NCBI RefSeq assembly: GCF_000336615.1
Contig: NZ_AOLW01000022.1
Location: forward strand, 1-64,000
Direction of reading: 5' to 3'
DNA length: 64,000 nucleotides
From: Haloarcula amylolytica JCM 13557
GTDB taxonomy: Archaea > Halobacteriota > Halobacteria > Halobacteriales > Haloarculaceae
Part shown: one piece after another, positions 61,001 through 64,000 of the stretch
How the letters are laid out: the number at the start of each line of letters is the position of its first letter
Position numbering within the stretch: the first letter of the stretch is position 1
Made by a program: the position numbers and the translations under genes
Notes under the pieces: model-generated
The model's input: the letters and a program-made list of their open reading frames with translations, nothing else
Databases searched by the model: none
What the model was told of the DNA's origin: nothing

Positions 61001-62926
61001 ATGAAACCACGAACATTACTGACGCTGGCAGTTGTCGCATTGCTCATGGCATCCGGAACGGCGATCGCCGCCGTAACCGGGAGCCCCGACTTCGACGCAA
61101 CGTTCGTCGATAATACCGTCACGCCCGGTGAGGAGACGACACTCGACGTCGTCCTCGTCAACAGCGGAACGATCGACTCCGGGTCCTCGACCCAGGGTGT
61201 CCAGAGCAGCGAGGTGACGACCGCCCGCGGGACCACAGTCAAAGTCAACGACGGTGACGCCCCGATTACGGTGACAACGAGCAAACAGGCTGTGGGTTCC
61301 GTCCCAGAAGGGAAGACCCAACCCATTTCCTTCGACATCAGCGTCGCTGACGACGCAAGTCCCGGGAGCTACACTGTTCCTGTCATCGTCGAATACGAGT
61401 ACACGAGCTACATTTCGGAAAACGACGGTGCACGGGACGAAGAGACCGCGACCAAACGGATCGAACTCGAACTCGACATCGACGACGATGCAGCTTTTGA
61501 CGTGGTAAGCGTCGACTCCGGCGCACGCGTCGACTCGACCGGCACGGTCGCAGTCACCGTCGAGAACACCGGCGATGAACCGGCCCGAGAAGCCTCGGTG
61601 ACGCTGAAATCGACGAACTCTGAACTCACAGTCGGTGGCGACGCCAGCAGCTCCCGGTTTATCGACACCTGGGAGGCCGGTGAACAGCGTACCCTCCGGT
61701 ACCGCGTCGGTGCGAGCGGTGATACGAGAGCCGAACCGTATCAGTTCGACCTTCAGGTCGACTTCGACGACACGGACGGGGTGCGAAAGAGCACGACCGC
61801 CTCCTCGCTCGGTATTACGCCCGACCCCGAGCAAACGTTCACCGTCGAAAGTACCGATAGCGCCGTCGCTGTCAGCGATTCCGGGACCTACAACGTGACC
61901 CTGCGCAACGACGGTCCTGTCACTGTCTCGGACGCGACAGTGTCGCTTACCACGCAGAACAGCGCGATTACGTTCGGACAGTCCGAGTCCACGTCGCAGT
62001 TCGTCGGCTCCTGGGAGCCCGGCGAAACGCGAACGGTGAGCGTCGACGCAAGCGCCAGCGACGACGCCAAGACACAGAGCTACGCCCTGTCGGCGTCAGT
62101 GAGCTACGACGACCCCGAAGGCGATGCCGGCGTCGCTGACGACATCTCGCTCGGACTCACGCCCGAACCCGAACAGTCCTTCGCCATGGGCGACGTGGAG
62201 TCGACCCTCCAGGCGGGCGATGACGGAACCATCGAAGCGTCCCTAACGAACACCGGCGACCGAACAGTCCGCAACGTCGTCCTGAACTGGGCGAGCACCC
62301 ACGACAACATCTCGCCGAAGGAGACCCAGTACGCGGTCGGCGACCTCGAACCGGGCGAGTCCACGACCGTCTCGTTCGACGCCGACGTGTCGGACAACGC
62401 GAACTCCGGCCCGCGGCAGTTCGACTTCGTCGCCAACTACCGCAACAGCGAGGGCGACCAGCGCGAGAGCGACACGCTCGAAATCCGGCAGAGCGTCGAC
62501 GGCAGCGCTGACGAGTTCATCGTCGAGACGACGAACGCGTCCGTCGACGTTGGCGGGTCCAGCACGCTCGAAGTGACCATCACCAACGACGCCGGCGAGC
62601 GACTGACCGATATCGAGGCGAAGCTGTTCGCCGAGTCCCCCATCTCCGTGTCGGACGATCAGGCGTACGTCGACAGCCTCGACCAGGGCGAGTCGACGAC
62701 CATCGAGTTCGGTATCAGCGCAAGCGGTTCCGCGATGACGAAAAGCTACCCCGTCTCGGTGGACTTCCAGTACGAGGAGCCGGACGGAGATACGCCGATG
62801 TCCGACACCTACCGCCTCCCGATCTCCGTGACCAACTCCGGCGGTGGCAGTTCGCCGCTGACGGCGATTATCGGCGTCGCACTCGTGGCCGCCCTGGCCA
62901 TCGGCGGCTACTTCAGGTTCCGCTAA
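61001..62926 (+). CDS. COG1361-like exported protein with repeated NEW3/CARDB-type domains
   Basis: A 641-residue exported protein. The signal peptide (MKPRTLLTLAVVALLMASGTAIA) is cleaved near residue 23. About five beta-sandwich repeats follow, each with a pattern like TVEVTVTNTGD and SW-x-x-GE-x-RT (for example EAGEQRTLRYRV, EPGETRTVSVD, EPGESTTVSFD, DQGESTTIEFG). A C-terminal helix (about 620-637, SSPLTAIIGVALVAALAIGG) anchors it. Such proteins accompany MMPL/RND permeases in archaea, perhaps as periplasm-like partners. ATG 61001 is used; ATG 60980 (MSEVSLR) is the alternative. The permease gene starts 3 bp after its stop. Confidence 0.85.
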   Translation: MKPRTLLTLAVVALLMASGTAIAAVTGSPDFDATFVDNTVTPGEETTLDVVLVNSGTIDSGSSTQGVQSSEVTTARGTTVKVNDGDAPITVTTSKQAVGSVPEGKTQPISFDISVADDASPGSYTVPVIVEYEYTSYISENDGARDEETATKRIELELDIDDDAAFDVVSVDSGARVDSTGTVAVTVENTGDEPAREASVTLKSTNSELTVGGDASSSRFIDTWEAGEQRTLRYRVGASGDTRAEPYQFDLQVDFDDTDGVRKSTTASSLGITPDPEQTFTVESTDSAVAVSDSGTYNVTLRNDGPVTVSDATVSLTTQNSAITFGQSESTSQFVGSWEPGETRTVSVDASASDDAKTQSYALSASVSYDDPEGDAGVADDISLGLTPEPEQSFAMGDVESTLQAGDDGTIEASLTNTGDRTVRNVVLNWASTHDNISPKETQYAVGDLEPGESTTVSFDADVSDNANSGPRQFDFVANYRNSEGDQRESDTLEIRQSVDGSADEFIVETTNASVDVGGSSTLEVTITNDAGERLTDIEAKLFAESPISVSDDQAYVDSLDQGESTTIEFGISASGSAMTKSYPVSVDFQYEEPDGDTPMSDTYRLPISVTNSGGGSSPLTAIIGVALVAALAIGGYFRFR

Positions 62927-62929
62927 CGC

Positions 62930-64000
62930 ATGGACTACCAGCGCTACATCGATTGGGCGGACGACCGCATCGTCCACGATTCACGGAAGGTGGTGCTCCT
63001 CTTCCTGGTCGTGACGGTGGTCTTCAGCGCCGGCCTCGGGAGCGTCTCGACCAACTCCGGGACGTCGCAGTTTACGACCGGACTTCCCGCCGAGGAGGCA
63101 CTACAGGAGGTCAACGACAAGTTCTCGCCGCCCTTCTCTCCGGATACAGGGAGCACACAGCTCATCCAGCAGGAGAACAACGTGCTCTCGAAGCCGGCGC
63201 TGCTCCGGATGCTCAGGTCACAGCATCGGCTGGAACAGCACGGACAGCTCCGTGTCACGTCGACCTCAAGCGCCGCCAGCATTGTCGCCCAGCAGGTAGA
63301 TCCAGAGGCGACCACGACCGAGCAACAGGTCTATGCTGTCGAGTCTGCGACACCGGGTGAGATCGATGCCGCCGTCAGGCGCGCGGCCGAGCAGAACCCA
63401 CGGTTCGAATCGCTGCTGAGCAAGGACTTCAACCGTAAAGCCGCCTCGGCGTCGGCGACAATCGGCGTCGTCACACACGAGGTCCCGGCCGGAATCTCTT
63501 CTGGGTCAGGACAGGGCGGGTCAAGTCCGCTGACGAGCATTCAGAAACAGGCCGGGTTCACTGTCGCCAGCGCTGACCACGGTGGCATCACCCTGTTCGG
63601 CAGCGGTATCGTCGCAGACGAGTTCTCGAACGTCGTCGGCGACTCGCTCATCCTGACCGTGCCCGCGGCAGTGCTGTTCATCCTGTTCTTCCTGACGATT
63701 GCCTACCGCGACCTCGCGGACATGGCGCTTGGCCTACTCGCGCTGTTTATGGCCGTCGTCTGGACGTTCGGCTTCATGGGGCTTGCCGGCATCCCCTTCT
63801 CGCAGATGCTCATCGCCGTGCCGCCGCTGTTGCTGGCGGTCGGTATCGACTTCGGGATTCACGCCGTCAATCGGTATCGCGAGGAGCGTGAGACCGGGGC
63901 GTCGATACAGGACTCGATGCGAATCACGACCGACCAGTTGCTTGTCGCCTTCTTCATCGTGACCGGGACGACGGTCATCGGGTTCGCCGCGAACCTCACC
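62930..64000 (+). CDS. MMPL/RND superfamily transporter, 5' part (cut by window end)
   Basis: The first 357 codons of a large membrane permease are visible, without a stop, to base 64000. Transmembrane helix 1 is at about 22-42 (VVLLFLVVTVVFSAGLGS). A long exported loop (45-230) follows. Helices 2-5 then occur, with VPAAVLFILFFLTIAYRDLADM and LLLAVGIDFGIHAVNRYREER; the latter is an MMPL-type motif with Asp in the membrane. It may export lipids, lipid-linked compounds or toxins. Its start is 3 bp after the COG1361 stop, so the two are coupled and likely controlled by the divergent TetR. Confidence 0.92.
   Translation, partial: MDYQRYIDWADDRIVHDSRKVVLLFLVVTVVFSAGLGSVSTNSGTSQFTTGLPAEEALQEVNDKFSPPFSPDTGSTQLIQQENNVLSKPALLRMLRSQHRLEQHGQLRVTSTSSAASIVAQQVDPEATTTEQQVYAVESATPGEIDAAVRRAAEQNPRFESLLSKDFNRKAASASATIGVVTHEVPAGISSGSGQGGSSPLTSIQKQAGFTVASADHGGITLFGSGIVADEFSNVVGDSLILTVPAAVLFILFFLTIAYRDLADMALGLLALFMAVVWTFGFMGLAGIPFSQMLIAVPPLLLAVGIDFGIHAVNRYREERETGASIQDSMRITTDQLLVAFFIVTGTTVIGFAANLT

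Overview
The window is chromosomal DNA from a haloarchaeon (class Halobacteria), most likely Haloarcula or a close relative. The evidence is high GC, very acidic proteins with Asp/Glu-rich tails, and archaeal TATA boxes about 25 nt upstream of start codons that imply leaderless mRNAs. Lineage markers include the modifier SAMP1, GatD of the archaeal Gln-tRNA amidotransferase, class I HMG-CoA reductase, HerA/NurA, HalX- and Bat-type regulators, and many haloarchaea-specific small proteins. The coordinates favour starts supported by TATA boxes or conserved N-termini over the longest open frames. I could not run database searches; family calls rest on motifs and remembered sequences.

Layout. 1-90: apparent 3' end of a TnpB-type (IS200/IS605, IS1341-like) gene. 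141-7030: gamma-carbonic-anhydrase-like protein, a glutamate-cysteine-ligase-like protein with an acidic insert, a one-Cys peroxiredoxin, a DgcN-DgcA D-glutamate operon (minus strand), a Vms1/VLRF1 ribosome-rescue factor and a Bat-type regulator. 7030-14050: small and membrane proteins, a secreted Ser/Asp/Gly-rich protein paired with an ArsR-type regulator, an NhaC antiporter, and a tRNA-like 3' fragment before gatD. 14050-18290: gatD, an acetyltransferase, a histidine kinase with an altered N-box, and SAMP1. 18410-24253: potassium/stress island (two membrane TrkA-C proteins, a TVGYGD potassium channel, an HPP-UspA fusion).

24366-38430: uridine phosphorylase and deoC (nucleoside salvage and catabolism), MtaB methylthiotransferase, CDF transporter, HIT hydrolase, methionine aminopeptidase, isoaspartyl peptidase, isocitrate dehydrogenase and several small proteins. 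38456-47177: HMG-CoA reductase (archaeal lipids), an amidohydrolase, the nadA-nadB-nadC operon preceded by a degenerate 30-bp tandem repeat, and KptA. 47195-58461: phosphoglycerate mutase, NurA and HerA flanking four other genes, two UspA proteins, a KaiC-like ATPase and NAD kinase. 58458-64000: a PAS-like membrane protein divergent from a HalX response regulator, then a TetR gene divergent from a COG1361 exported protein and an MMPL/RND transporter cut by the window end.

Themes: NAD biosynthesis (nadABC, NAD kinase, NAD-consuming KptA), potassium and stress handling, and many one-component regulators. The non-coding signals most worth checking are the tnpB 3' end, the tRNA-like fragment, the tandem 55-bp hairpins near 32.2 kb, the 30-bp repeats before nadA, the 14-bp inverted repeats near 49.35 kb and the paired operator-like sites near 60.8 kb.
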